The translations under genes and the position numbers were made by a program. Source: Gallionella sp. (GTDB lineage Bacteria; Pseudomonadota; Gammaproteobacteria; Burkholderiales; Gallionellaceae). From it: a DNA stretch of 64,000 nucleotides. Each line of letters begins with the position of its first letter. Within the stretch, counting starts at the first letter, position 1. Where the stretch lies: contig JAUSMR010000022.1 in the NCBI GenBank assembly GCA_030645955.1, forward strand, positions 1 through 64,000. The letters run 5' to 3'. Positions 57,033 through 64,000 of the stretch are shown piece after piece. Below the pieces are notes generated by a model. The model did no database searches. It was not told the DNA's origin and worked only from the letters and a program-made list of their open reading frames with translations.

Positions 57033-58274
57033 TTACCAAGCGGATTCCAGCATCAGAGTGCGCAGGTTCTTTTGCGCATTGACAGCGTCGTGAGCGGTAC
57101 CGCTGTAGGCACTGTAGTTCAGGTGCAGCGCCACGTTCTGGTACAGGTCATACACGACAGTGAAAGTCATCGCATCGTCGCCATTGGTGGCAGCAGCGCC
57201 ACCGGTTTCGGCTTTACGATAGGCAGCGCCAACAGTCAGCACATGAGGCACCACGCTGAAGTCGGCACCGATGGTCATCGCCTTACGGTCAGGGTTAGCT
57301 GTGTTAGTGCTGCCGTTGTAGGCATTTTTCAGTCCACCCGAGCCGGAAGGCGCTTTAGCATACTGCGCATACACACCCAGTTCCCTGCCGGCCACTTCAC
57401 CCTGCATCTGTAAGTCGGCGAAGGTTTGTTCGGTTTGAACTGCAGCTGTGGCAGCAGCGCTATATGACTGGCCGCTCATCCTGCCCAGACCCACCACCAT
57501 CGCCCAGTCGGCTACAGTCGGGGTTGCGGCAACGCGGAGATAAGTGCTGCCCCAGGTTGAGCCGCCGCCAAAGTTCGCCGCATACTTGGTCACGTTGACG
57601 TAGCCCATGTCATTTGCAACCACGAGCGCGGCACCGGTTGCCGAACCACCGTCACCACCACGGTCGGCGTTGTACTGGATAGCGGAAGTTTCACGGCGGT
57701 GTTCGGACCAACGGTTGGAACGCATTACGCCGCCGCTGGACTGTTCATAGCCGTATTGCGCGCTCAATGCGTCGGTGATGAACGGAATCACGGAAACTTT
57801 GACTGCGCCCATATCGAACACGACCGGCATCTTGAAGCCAGCCGCAAGAGGGCTGCCGATCATGTTGCCTTCGAGCAGGAAGCCGATAGTTTCAGCCACG
57901 CGACCACCGAACAACAGCGCGAATTCGTCGGGGAATTGCCATTCGCCATCACCCAGTGCTTGGGGCTGGCTGGTCTTCGACCCGGTGACACCCGGGGTGT
58001 TATCTTTCTGGTGACGAACCTTCAATACAATAGAAGCGTTCAGGGTGTCAGGAATCGACAGGTGATCGCCTTCGATCTTGCCCTGAGCGCCCATCATCGT
58101 GTAGCCGCCGGCCTTGAATGCGCGGCCGAAGGAATTCAGAACTGGAAAGTGTTGCGCGTGGCAAGCGGTACAACCCATGCCTACTTGGCGAGCGAACGCG
58201 GGTACAGCGGCCGCTTCTGGAGCAAATGCGGTTGCTGCCAACACGCCTGCCAGGGAAATGACGATTTTCTTCAT
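57033..58274 (-). CDS. cyc2: Cyc2-like fused cytochrome-porin (candidate outer-membrane iron oxidase)
   Basis: A 413-residue protein from the ATG at 58274 (AAAGGAAAAATT upstream). Residues 1-23 are a signal peptide. Directly after it comes a single haem site C35-T-A-C38-H39 in the setting ARQVGMGCTACHAQHFP, then NSFGRAFKAGGYTM, the pattern of the Cyc2 cytochrome cap. The remaining about 350 residues are Gly/Ser/Thr-rich alternating strands, and the chain ends in Trp (MLESAW), a typical outer-membrane barrel end. Cyc2 proteins take electrons from Fe(II) at the cell surface. Length and layout agree, though related porin-cytochromes of unknown substrate exist. The gene stands alone with its own terminator. 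Confidence 0.82.
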   Translation of the reverse strand: MKKIVISLAGVLAATAFAPEAAAVPAFARQVGMGCTACHAQHFPVLNSFGRAFKAGGYTMMGAQGKIEGDHLSIPDTLNASIVLKVRHQKDNTPGVTGSKTSQPQALGDGEWQFPDEFALLFGGRVAETIGFLLEGNMIGSPLAAGFKMPVVFDMGAVKVSVIPFITDALSAQYGYEQSSGGVMRSNRWSEHRRETSAIQYNADRGGDGGSATGAALVVANDMGYVNVTKYAANFGGGSTWGSTYLRVAATPTVADWAMVVGLGRMSGQSYSAAATAAVQTEQTFADLQMQGEVAGRELGVYAQYAKAPSGSGGLKNAYNGSTNTANPDRKAMTIGADFSVVPHVLTVGAAYRKAETGGAAATNGDDAMTFTVVYDLYQNVALHLNYSAYSGTAHDAVNAQKNLRTLMLESAW

Positions 58275-58615
58275 AATTTTTCCTTTGTGATTGTAAAAAT
58301 TTAACCAGTTAACGTTATACAACTCATGATGACAAACGCCCCCCTAACCGCTTGGTCGCATGCCACCCGAGAAACATATCACAGCTTTGTCAAACAATGC
58401 AAACAATTATGAAAGCGGTGTTGCATTAAACGCAAATCCCGCTGAATACCCCGTCAATACGGGCTTGCGGTAGGCTGACGAAAAGACGTAGGGGGCACGG
58501 CGCGCCGTGCCCGTACTGCCAAGTCGTAACATTGAACCATCGAACCATTTATTCGTGCCGGATCAATAGTCAAATTGATATTGACGTCTTGTAATCGTTC
58601 GACTACAGTGCGCTC
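58275..58615. other. Gap between the Cyc2-like gene and the toxin-antitoxin module
   Basis: It should carry the leftward Cyc2 promoter; TTTGACAAAGCTG on the minus strand is a possible -35 region but no matching -10 was found. The left copy of a 16-bp direct repeat lies at 58535-58550. No gene is supported. Confidence 0.5.
58535..58550. repeat. Direct repeat flanking the toxin-antitoxin module (left)
   Basis: AACCATCGAACCATTT, identical to 59375-59390. The pair encloses the toxin, the antitoxin and a REP palindrome. Confidence 0.8.
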
Positions 58616-58912
58616 ATATTCTCGATCAAGCGAACCGACGAATTCAATGACTGGCTCAACGGTATCCGTGATGGCATGACACGACACCGTTTAGTGAAGC
58701 GTTTGCGTAAGGCCACGCTGGGCAATCTGGGTGATGTCAAACCCGTTGGCGATGGCGTGTTCGAGATGCGCGAACACTTCGGGCCGGGCTGGCGTATGTA
58801 CTATATCCAGCGCGGGGCGGTGTTGATTGTGATGCTGGGCGGCGGTGATAAATCCACACAGACTGCCGATATTGCCAAGGCCGTGAAACTTGCGGCGATG
58901 ATTGAGGAGTAG
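58616..58912 (+). CDS. RelE/HigB-type toxin with doubtful start
   Basis: Homology to the RelE/ParE-like killer family (TIGR02683 type) begins at 58616: xFSIKRTDEFNDWLNGIRDG, then TRHRLVKRLRKATLGNLGDV, EMREHFGPGWRMYYIQRG and MLGGGDKSTQTADI. At the position where homologues have ATG this gene has ATA (58616-58618), and no ribosome site is visible. The first ATG in frame is at 58676, which would drop 20 residues including the first strand and helix. It is therefore either a start-codon mutant, silent toxin, or expressed from a non-standard start. The antitoxin begins 4 bases after the stop. Confidence 0.75.
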   Translation: MFSIKRTDEFNDWLNGIRDGMTRHRLVKRLRKATLGNLGDVKPVGDGVFEMREHFGPGWRMYYIQRGAVLIVMLGGGDKSTQTADIAKAVKLAAMIEE

Positions 58913-58915
58913 ACC

Positions 58916-59224
58916 ATGACCAAGAAAATCCGCATTGCCGATCTACCTGATTTTGACGCTGCCGAGTATCTCGATAGCGAACAGGCGATTGCTGAATATC
59001 TGACTGTTGTTTTGGAAGATAACGACGCATCCTTGCTGGCAGCAGCCTTGGGCGACATTGCACGTGCGCGGGGTATGAGCGAGATCGCCAAGGCGTCGGG
59101 GATTACCCGAGAAGCGCTGTACAAGGCGCTACGGCCCAATGCGCAGCCGCGCTTTGACACGATCAGCCGTGTCTGCGCAGCGCTGGGCGTGCGGCTGGTG
59201 GCGCAAGCTGTTCATCATGTGTAA
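58916..59224 (+). CDS. Addiction module antidote protein (HigA-like)
   Basis: A 102-residue antitoxin of the TIGR02684 type. FDAAEYLDSEQAIAEYL is the toxin-facing N-terminal part; GMSEIAKASGITREALYKAL with FDTISRVCAALGVRL is a Xre-type helix-turn-helix. Full length and intact. It follows the toxin with three bases between, as usual for this pair. Confidence 0.92.
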   Translation: MTKKIRIADLPDFDAAEYLDSEQAIAEYLTVVLEDNDASLLAAALGDIARARGMSEIAKASGITREALYKALRPNAQPRFDTISRVCAALGVRLVAQAVHHV

Positions 59225-59229
59225 GCTCG

Positions 59230-59297
59230 GTAGGATGCGGTGAGGCACGAACCGCATCATTCGCGATCGATGCGGTTCGTGCCTCACCGCATCCTAC
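59230..59297. repeat. REP-like palindrome GTAGGATGCGGT, long perfect arms
   Basis: GTAGGATGCGGTGAGGCACG opens a 29-base arm that is mirrored exactly to ...CCGCATCCTAC around a short AT-containing loop. GTAG lies at both ends, six bases after the antitoxin stop. Confidence 0.92.
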
Positions 59298-59374
59298 GGC
59301 ACTCCGTATTTAAAAGCCTAAGCCGGACAAGCCGGAACCAAAAAGTTTTGCTATCAGTTTCTGCTTACTCCTCA

Positions 59375-59390
59375 AACCATCGAACCATTT
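59375..59390. repeat. Direct repeat flanking the toxin-antitoxin module (right)
   Basis: AACCATCGAACCATTT, matching 58535-58550; it ends seven bases before the rpoH promoter. Confidence 0.8.
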
Positions 59391-59396
59391 TGCAGC

Positions 59397-59426
59397 TTGG
59401 CACTCTCAGGTTGCGAGTGCTAGAAT
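59397..59426 (+). promoter_or_regulatory. CIRCE element overlapping a sigma-70-type promoter of rpoH
   Basis: TTGGCACTC, nine bases, GAGTGCTAG (59397-59423) matches CIRCE (TTAGCACTC-N9-GAGTGCTAA) at 16 of 18 positions and is bound by HrcA. The same bases give TTGGCA, an 18-base spacer and TAGAAT (59421-59426), so HrcA would block RNA polymerase directly. Confidence 0.88.
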
Positions 59427-59450
59427 TATAGAAATTAAGGAGGGAACACG

Positions 59451-60311
<861 letters not shown>

Positions 60312-60314
60312 ACC

Positions 60315-60390
60315 GTAGGGGCGACCCTCGCGGTCGCCCTGTCGTTAAACGGACGCATGTGCACAAAACGGGCATCCGCGAGGGTCGCCC
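60315..60390. repeat. REP pair GTAGGGGCGACC
   Basis: GTAGGGGCGACCCTCGCGGT on the left and GGGCATCCGCGAGGGTCGCCC on the right, the same class as 31591-31668. It sits between the convergent rpoH and sspB genes, three bases after the rpoH stop. Confidence 0.88.
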
Positions 60391-60417
60391 GGTGGGTCAA
60401 TAATTTATTTCAGGGGT

Positions 60418-60816
60418 TTATTTCACGACCTTCAAATGGGGCTTGTGCGGCGCGGACCCGGGTTTTTGATCGGCGCCGTTTGCTGTGGGCGGCGGCTGTT
60501 GCGGGTCGTTGCCCTGAAACACCAGACCCTGCCCGTTTTCCTTGGCGAATATCCCGATGACCGCCACAACCGGTACCATGAGGTCGAATGGCGCGCCGCC
60601 AAAACGTCCGCTGCAGGTGATCATCTCGTTGCCCATTTCCAGATTACGCACCGCGCCCGCACCGAGGTTCAGGACGATCTCGCCGTCTTTCACAAAGGCT
60701 AACGGAACTTCAGTGTGCTCATCCACACGGACTGCAAGATAGGGAGTCAGGCCGCTATCCACGCACCAATCGTAAATCGCACGGATCAGGTACGGGCGCG
60801 TGGACAGGTCGCTCAT
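60418..60816 (-). CDS. sspB: ClpXP specificity-enhancing factor SspB
   Basis: A 132-residue adaptor that brings ssrA-tagged proteins to ClpXP. MSDLSTRPYLIRAIYDWCVD is the standard N-terminus; LNLGAGAVRNLEMGNEMITC and FGGAPFDLMVPV form the tag-binding groove. A Pro/Ala/Gln linker leads to the ClpX-binding tail HLKVVK. The start at 60816 is fixed by GAGG; a start nine codons earlier is rejected. It follows sspA after 122 bases. Confidence 0.94.
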   Translation of the reverse strand: MSDLSTRPYLIRAIYDWCVDSGLTPYLAVRVDEHTEVPLAFVKDGEIVLNLGAGAVRNLEMGNEMITCSGRFGGAPFDLMVPVVAVIGIFAKENGQGLVFQGNDPQQPPPTANGADQKPGSAPHKPHLKVVK

Positions 60817-60938
60817 TTCAACCTCATTTCGAACGTCAACCACGGCGGCAACGATCGACCGACGCTGGCAGTGCTAAAAGCACGACTAGGAGTGTGCGAG
60901 GTAGCCAACGCAGTTTCACCGATGAAATGGGGTTGAAA

Positions 60939-61538
60939 TCACTTGCGCATCGCTCTTTCGGATGGAGTCAACGCATCAATGAAACCCTGACGGGAAAACA
61001 GCCTCTCGGCGTATTTCATCAGCGGCGCTGCATCCTTGCCCATCTGGATGCCGTAGTGGTCGAGCCGCCATAGCAGCGGTGCAATCGCCACATCCAGCAT
61101 GGATAGCTCATCACCCATCAAAAACTTCTGATGGGCCAATATCTGCGAGAGCTGCGTCAGGTTGTCGCGAATCACGCCACGCGCCTTGTCGGCGGATTTC
61201 ACGACACCGCGCTCTATCAGGTCGACCTGGCTGTATAGCTCCTGTTCGAATCGAAACAGGAACAACCTCGCACGGGCGCGCATGACGGGATCTGGCGGCA
61301 TCAGTTGCGGATGCGGGAAGCGTTCATCAATATATTCGTTGATGATGTTGGCCTCATACAGGATCAGGTCGCGCTCGACCAGAACCGGTACTTTATTGTA
61401 TGGGTTGATCACCGCGATGTCTTCAGCCCGGTTCATCAGGTTCACATCGATTATGTCAAAGTCCATACCCTTCTCGTACAACACGATTCGGCAACGGTGG
61501 GAGTATGGGCACGTGGTGCCCGAATATAGTCGCATCAT
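60939..61538 (-). CDS. sspA: Stringent starvation protein A
   Basis: A 199-residue GST-fold RNA-polymerase-associated protein. The N-terminal thioredoxin-like half begins MRLYSGTTCPYSHRCRIVLYEKG and carries NPYNKVPVLVERDLILYEANII; the helical C-terminal half follows. SspA proteins lack GST activity and act in starvation and acid responses. It lies downstream of petABC but beyond a strong terminator, so it probably has its own promoter. Confidence 0.94.
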   Translation of the reverse strand: MMRLYSGTTCPYSHRCRIVLYEKGMDFDIIDVNLMNRAEDIAVINPYNKVPVLVERDLILYEANIINEYIDERFPHPQLMPPDPVMRARARLFLFRFEQELYSQVDLIERGVVKSADKARGVIRDNLTQLSQILAHQKFLMGDELSMLDVAIAPLLWRLDHYGIQMGKDAAPLMKYAERLFSRQGFIDALTPSERAMRK

Positions 61539-61575
61539 AATAGTAAGCCCACAATCAAAAGCTGGTTAACACAAA

Positions 61576-61603
61576 CCAAAAAGCGGGGCCAGCGGCCCCG
61601 CCA
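61576..61603 (-). terminator. Terminator of the petABC operon
   Basis: On the minus strand GCGGGGCC, loop GCT, GGCCCCGC and then TTTTTGG. The perfect 8-bp GC stem lies 60 bases after the petC stop. Confidence 0.92.
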
Positions 61604-61663
61604 TAAATGGCACTTAACGAACAATCAGGAAACTACCACAAGCGAGCCACAAAATTCAACCGC

Positions 61664-62383
61664 TTAGTGGATATCTTTCCAGATTTCTTTCTTCAGCGCG
61701 TAAACCAACACGAACAATATAGCCAGGAAGCCCAACACGATATAGCCGATTTTGTAGCGCACCAACTTGGCCGGTTCGCCCATGAACACCAGATAGTTGG
61801 TCAAATCGCCGATTGTGGCATCGAACTCCGCAGGAGCCATGGAGCCGGGTTTGACCAGCAACAGTTTTTTGGTTTCGTGCCCATCGTGATTTTCGACACG
61901 CAGTTCTTGTTCACCCTGCAGTCCGGCCAATATATTCGGCATCCCCACACTCGGGAAGATCGCATTATCGGCTCCGCTCGGACTTTTGCTGTCCGCATAG
62001 AAACTGCGCAGGAAGGTGTACAGCCAATCCTGACCGCGCGAGCGCGAAATCACGCTCAGATCAGGCGGTGCAGAGCCGAACGCCAGTTTCGCGGTGTTGC
62101 TGTCCATGGCAGCCTGCATGGTTGAACCGGGCTTGCTGCCTTCGGGTAGCAACTGTTTGATTTCATCATCAGTCATACCGATGTCCTTCAGGCGGTTATA
62201 CCGCATGTAGGAAGCACCGTGACAGGCCAGGCAATTGGAGGTGAAAAATTTTGCGCCTCGTTGCAGCGAGACCCTGTCCTTCAGATCGACCGGCGCCTTG
62301 TCCAGATGAACGCCAGCCCCGCTGGCGTTCGCCATCGCCGGTATCAACAGCAACAGCACCCATAACTTTTTGATTGCATTCAT
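61664..62383 (-). CDS. petC: Cytochrome c1 of the bc1 complex
   Basis: A 239-residue subunit. A cleavable signal ends near ANA (residues 18-20). The haem site is C51-LA-C54-H55 in NCLACHGASYMRYNRL, and the methionine ligand lies in the SVGMPNILAGLQG area. A C-terminal membrane anchor (GYIVLGFLAILFVLVYALKK) follows. It carries electrons from the Rieske centre to soluble cytochrome c in the periplasm. Last gene of petABC. Confidence 0.95.
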   Translation of the reverse strand: MNAIKKLWVLLLLIPAMANASGAGVHLDKAPVDLKDRVSLQRGAKFFTSNCLACHGASYMRYNRLKDIGMTDDEIKQLLPEGSKPGSTMQAAMDSNTAKLAFGSAPPDLSVISRSRGQDWLYTFLRSFYADSKSPSGADNAIFPSVGMPNILAGLQGEQELRVENHDGHETKKLLLVKPGSMAPAEFDATIGDLTNYLVFMGEPAKLVRYKIGYIVLGFLAILFVLVYALKKEIWKDIH

Positions 62384-62407
62384 GTCAACGAACCTTTCTG
62401 AATTGTT

Positions 62408-63643
62408 CTAACGGGACGTCACACGGTCTGGTACGTGCTTGGTTTTGTCAATCTTTGTGTACCATGGCATCAGCAGGAAGAATGAGAAGTACACTATAGC
62501 CAGCACGCGAGCTATCCATGTGTAAAGCACCGTGGCAGGCAAAGTGCCCAGCAAGCCAAGGCCCAGGAAGCTGATCACGAATAGCGTTAAGAAAACTTTA
62601 TAAATCGGGCCGCGATAGCGAATCGACTTGACCCTGCCACGATCCAGCCAAGGCAGGAAGAAGAAGATCAACGTTGCCACCCCCATCGCCACTACACCCG
62701 GGAACTGCGAACCGAACAATGGCGGCACAGCGCGCAGAATGGCGTAATACGGCGTGAAGTACCACACCGGGGCAATATGTTCGGGGGTCTTCATCGGATT
62801 AGCCGGGACAAAATTGTTGTATTCCAGAAAGTAGCCCCACATATCCGGCGCAAAGAAGATAACCGCGCAGAAAATCATCAGGAAACCTATCGCACCCACC
62901 CCATCTTTAACGGTGTAGTAAGGATGAAAAGGGATTCCGTCCAGCGGGTGGCCGTTGGCATCCAGGTGCTTTTTGATTTCGATACCATCCGGGTTGTTCG
63001 AGCCGACCTCATGCAATGCCAAAAGGTGTGCAACCACGATCAGCACCAGAATCAACGGAATCGCAATAACGTGCAGCGCAAAGAACCGGTTTAACGTGAT
63101 ATCAGAAACCACATAGTCGCCGCGAATCAGAATAGACAAATCCTCGCCGACAAACGGCACTGCCGAGAACAGGTTTACGATCACCTGCGCACCCCAAAAC
63201 GACATCTGCCCCCATGGCAACAGATAGCCCATGAACGCCTCACCCATCAGTGCCAGATAAATGATCATGCCGATGATCCACAGCAGCTCGCGCGGTTTGC
63301 GATAGGAGCCGTACATCAGGCCACGGAACATGTGCAGATAAATCACCACGAAGAACATGGAAGCGCCGGTGGAATGAATGTAGCGCAGCAGCCAGCCCCA
63401 TTGCACATCGCGCATGATGTACTCGACGGAAGCGAAGGCAAACAGCCCATCCGGCTTGTAGTTCATCGTCAGGAAAATGCCGCTCGCAATCTGTATCACC
63501 AGCACCATCAGCGCCAACGAACCGAAAAAATACCAGAAGTTAAAATTTTTCGGCGCGTAATATTCGGAAGCGTGCTCCTTCCACATGGATGTCAGTGGGA
63601 AACGCTCGTCGATCCAGCTAATCAGTTCATTCAGCAGCTTCAT
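62408..63643 (-). CDS. petB: Cytochrome b of the bc1 complex
   Basis: A 411-residue, eight-helix subunit with the quinone sites. Haem histidines lie in helix II and IV (RYIHSTGASMFF, YLHMFRGL; FFALHVIAIPL, VAHLLALHEVGSNNP). The Qo-site PEWY-type motif appears as TPEHIAPVWYFTPYYA, so PVWY replaces PEWY, with loss of the usual glutamate. That variant is worth noting, since other groups with this substitution exist. The ATG overlaps the petA stop by one base (TAATG). Confidence 0.95.
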   Translation of the reverse strand: MKLLNELISWIDERFPLTSMWKEHASEYYAPKNFNFWYFFGSLALMVLVIQIASGIFLTMNYKPDGLFAFASVEYIMRDVQWGWLLRYIHSTGASMFFVVIYLHMFRGLMYGSYRKPRELLWIIGMIIYLALMGEAFMGYLLPWGQMSFWGAQVIVNLFSAVPFVGEDLSILIRGDYVVSDITLNRFFALHVIAIPLILVLIVVAHLLALHEVGSNNPDGIEIKKHLDANGHPLDGIPFHPYYTVKDGVGAIGFLMIFCAVIFFAPDMWGYFLEYNNFVPANPMKTPEHIAPVWYFTPYYAILRAVPPLFGSQFPGVVAMGVATLIFFFLPWLDRGRVKSIRYRGPIYKVFLTLFVISFLGLGLLGTLPATVLYTWIARVLAIVYFSFFLLMPWYTKIDKTKHVPDRVTSR

Positions 63644-64000
63644 TATGCGGCCCCCTTGCTATCGTCGCCAATCAGCAGGCGTCCGTCACTGAGATATTTA
63701 TGTTGCGGAACAATCAGGTTGGTAGGGGCAGGCGCTCCTTTATACACGCGCGCCGCCAAATCGAAGCGTGACCCGTGGCAAGGGCAGAACCAGCCACCTG
63801 CCCAATCCGCACCAAGATCAGCAGGTGCAATTTCAGGACGAAAGGTCGGCGAGCAACCCAGGTGGGTACAAACGCCGAGCACCACAAAATAATCGGGTTT
63901 GATGGAGCGGAAGGGGTTGTTGCAGTATGCGGGTTGTTGCGGAACGGAAGAGCCGGGGTCAGCCAATTCACCATCATGCTTGGACAATAACTCGATCATT
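63643..64000 (-). CDS. petA: Rieske iron-sulfur subunit of the bc1 complex, partial
   Basis: The C-terminal 119 codons; the 5' part lies beyond the window end. The 2Fe-2S ligands are CTHLGC and CPCHGS with the usual 20-odd residue spacing, followed by GAPAPTNLIVP. It takes one electron from quinol at the Qo site to cytochrome c1. First gene of the petABC operon. Confidence 0.95.
   Translation of the reverse strand, partial: MIELLSKHDGELADPGSSVPQQPAYCNNPFRSIKPDYFVVLGVCTHLGCSPTFRPEIAPADLGADWAGGWFCPCHGSRFDLAARVYKGAPAPTNLIVPQHKYLSDGRLLIGDDSKGAA

Noticed and set aside
58454..58687. 77-codon leftward open frame opposite the toxin
   Set aside because: It overlaps the toxin homology in antisense and includes a repeat; no motifs.

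Overview
The window looks like chromosomal DNA of a betaproteobacterium. The conserved blocks petABC-sspAB and ispDF-tsaB-rimI opposite mfd-serB fit this, as does an RpoH gene under a CIRCE element. A Cyc2-type fused haem-porin protein points towards the iron-oxidising Gallionellaceae or a close relative. That placement is inferred from gene content, not from a phylogeny.

Layout: 1-6.2 kb holds the end of a parvulin, a large three-enzyme protein (PG-binding, GH19, papain, lipase-like), an OmpA-type protein and yceH. 6.4-11.7 kb has djlA, then an AT-richer accessory stretch with a lipoprotein, an unknown protein and a HEPN protein, separated by copies of a degenerate 255-bp repeat. 11.7-24 kb has a conserved Rossmann-like protein, a dead higBA remnant against the 3' end of purL, then purL, nnrD, a spermidine-synthase-like gene, cytochrome b561, uup, an MFS transporter and tRNA-Arg(CCT). 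24-30.3 kb is a same-strand run alr, mtnP, apt, mtnA and a class II aldolase/SDR fusion, which reads as a complete 5'-methylthioadenosine salvage route ending in a DHAP-type shunt. 30.4-38.3 kb has lplT and two long paralogous GGDEF-EAL proteins with different sensor halves. 38.4-46.2 kb has family 4 uracil-DNA glycosylase, rimI, tsaB, ispF, ispD, mfd and serB. 46.4-52.5 kb has a conserved membrane protein flanked by a duplicated serB 3' end, NrdR boxes, a B12-dependent ribonucleotide reductase with a 380-residue LAGLIDADG intein, and a second parvulin. 52.9-64 kb has an Old Yellow Enzyme, a PilZ-like protein, an HNH protein, the Cyc2-like protein, a HigBA-type module, rpoH, sspB, sspA and the petABC operon (petA cut by the window end).

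The most striking genome-scale feature is the load of small palindromic repeats. Many begin with GTAG, the hallmark of REP elements moved by RAYT transposases. Several abut genes so exactly that the GTAG supplies the TAG stop codon (nnrD, lplT, the MHYT-GGDEF-EAL gene, the PilZ-like gene, the uracil-DNA glycosylase). Others sit in frame inside housekeeping genes (purL twice, nnrD, mfd, serB), adding repeat-encoded peptide segments.
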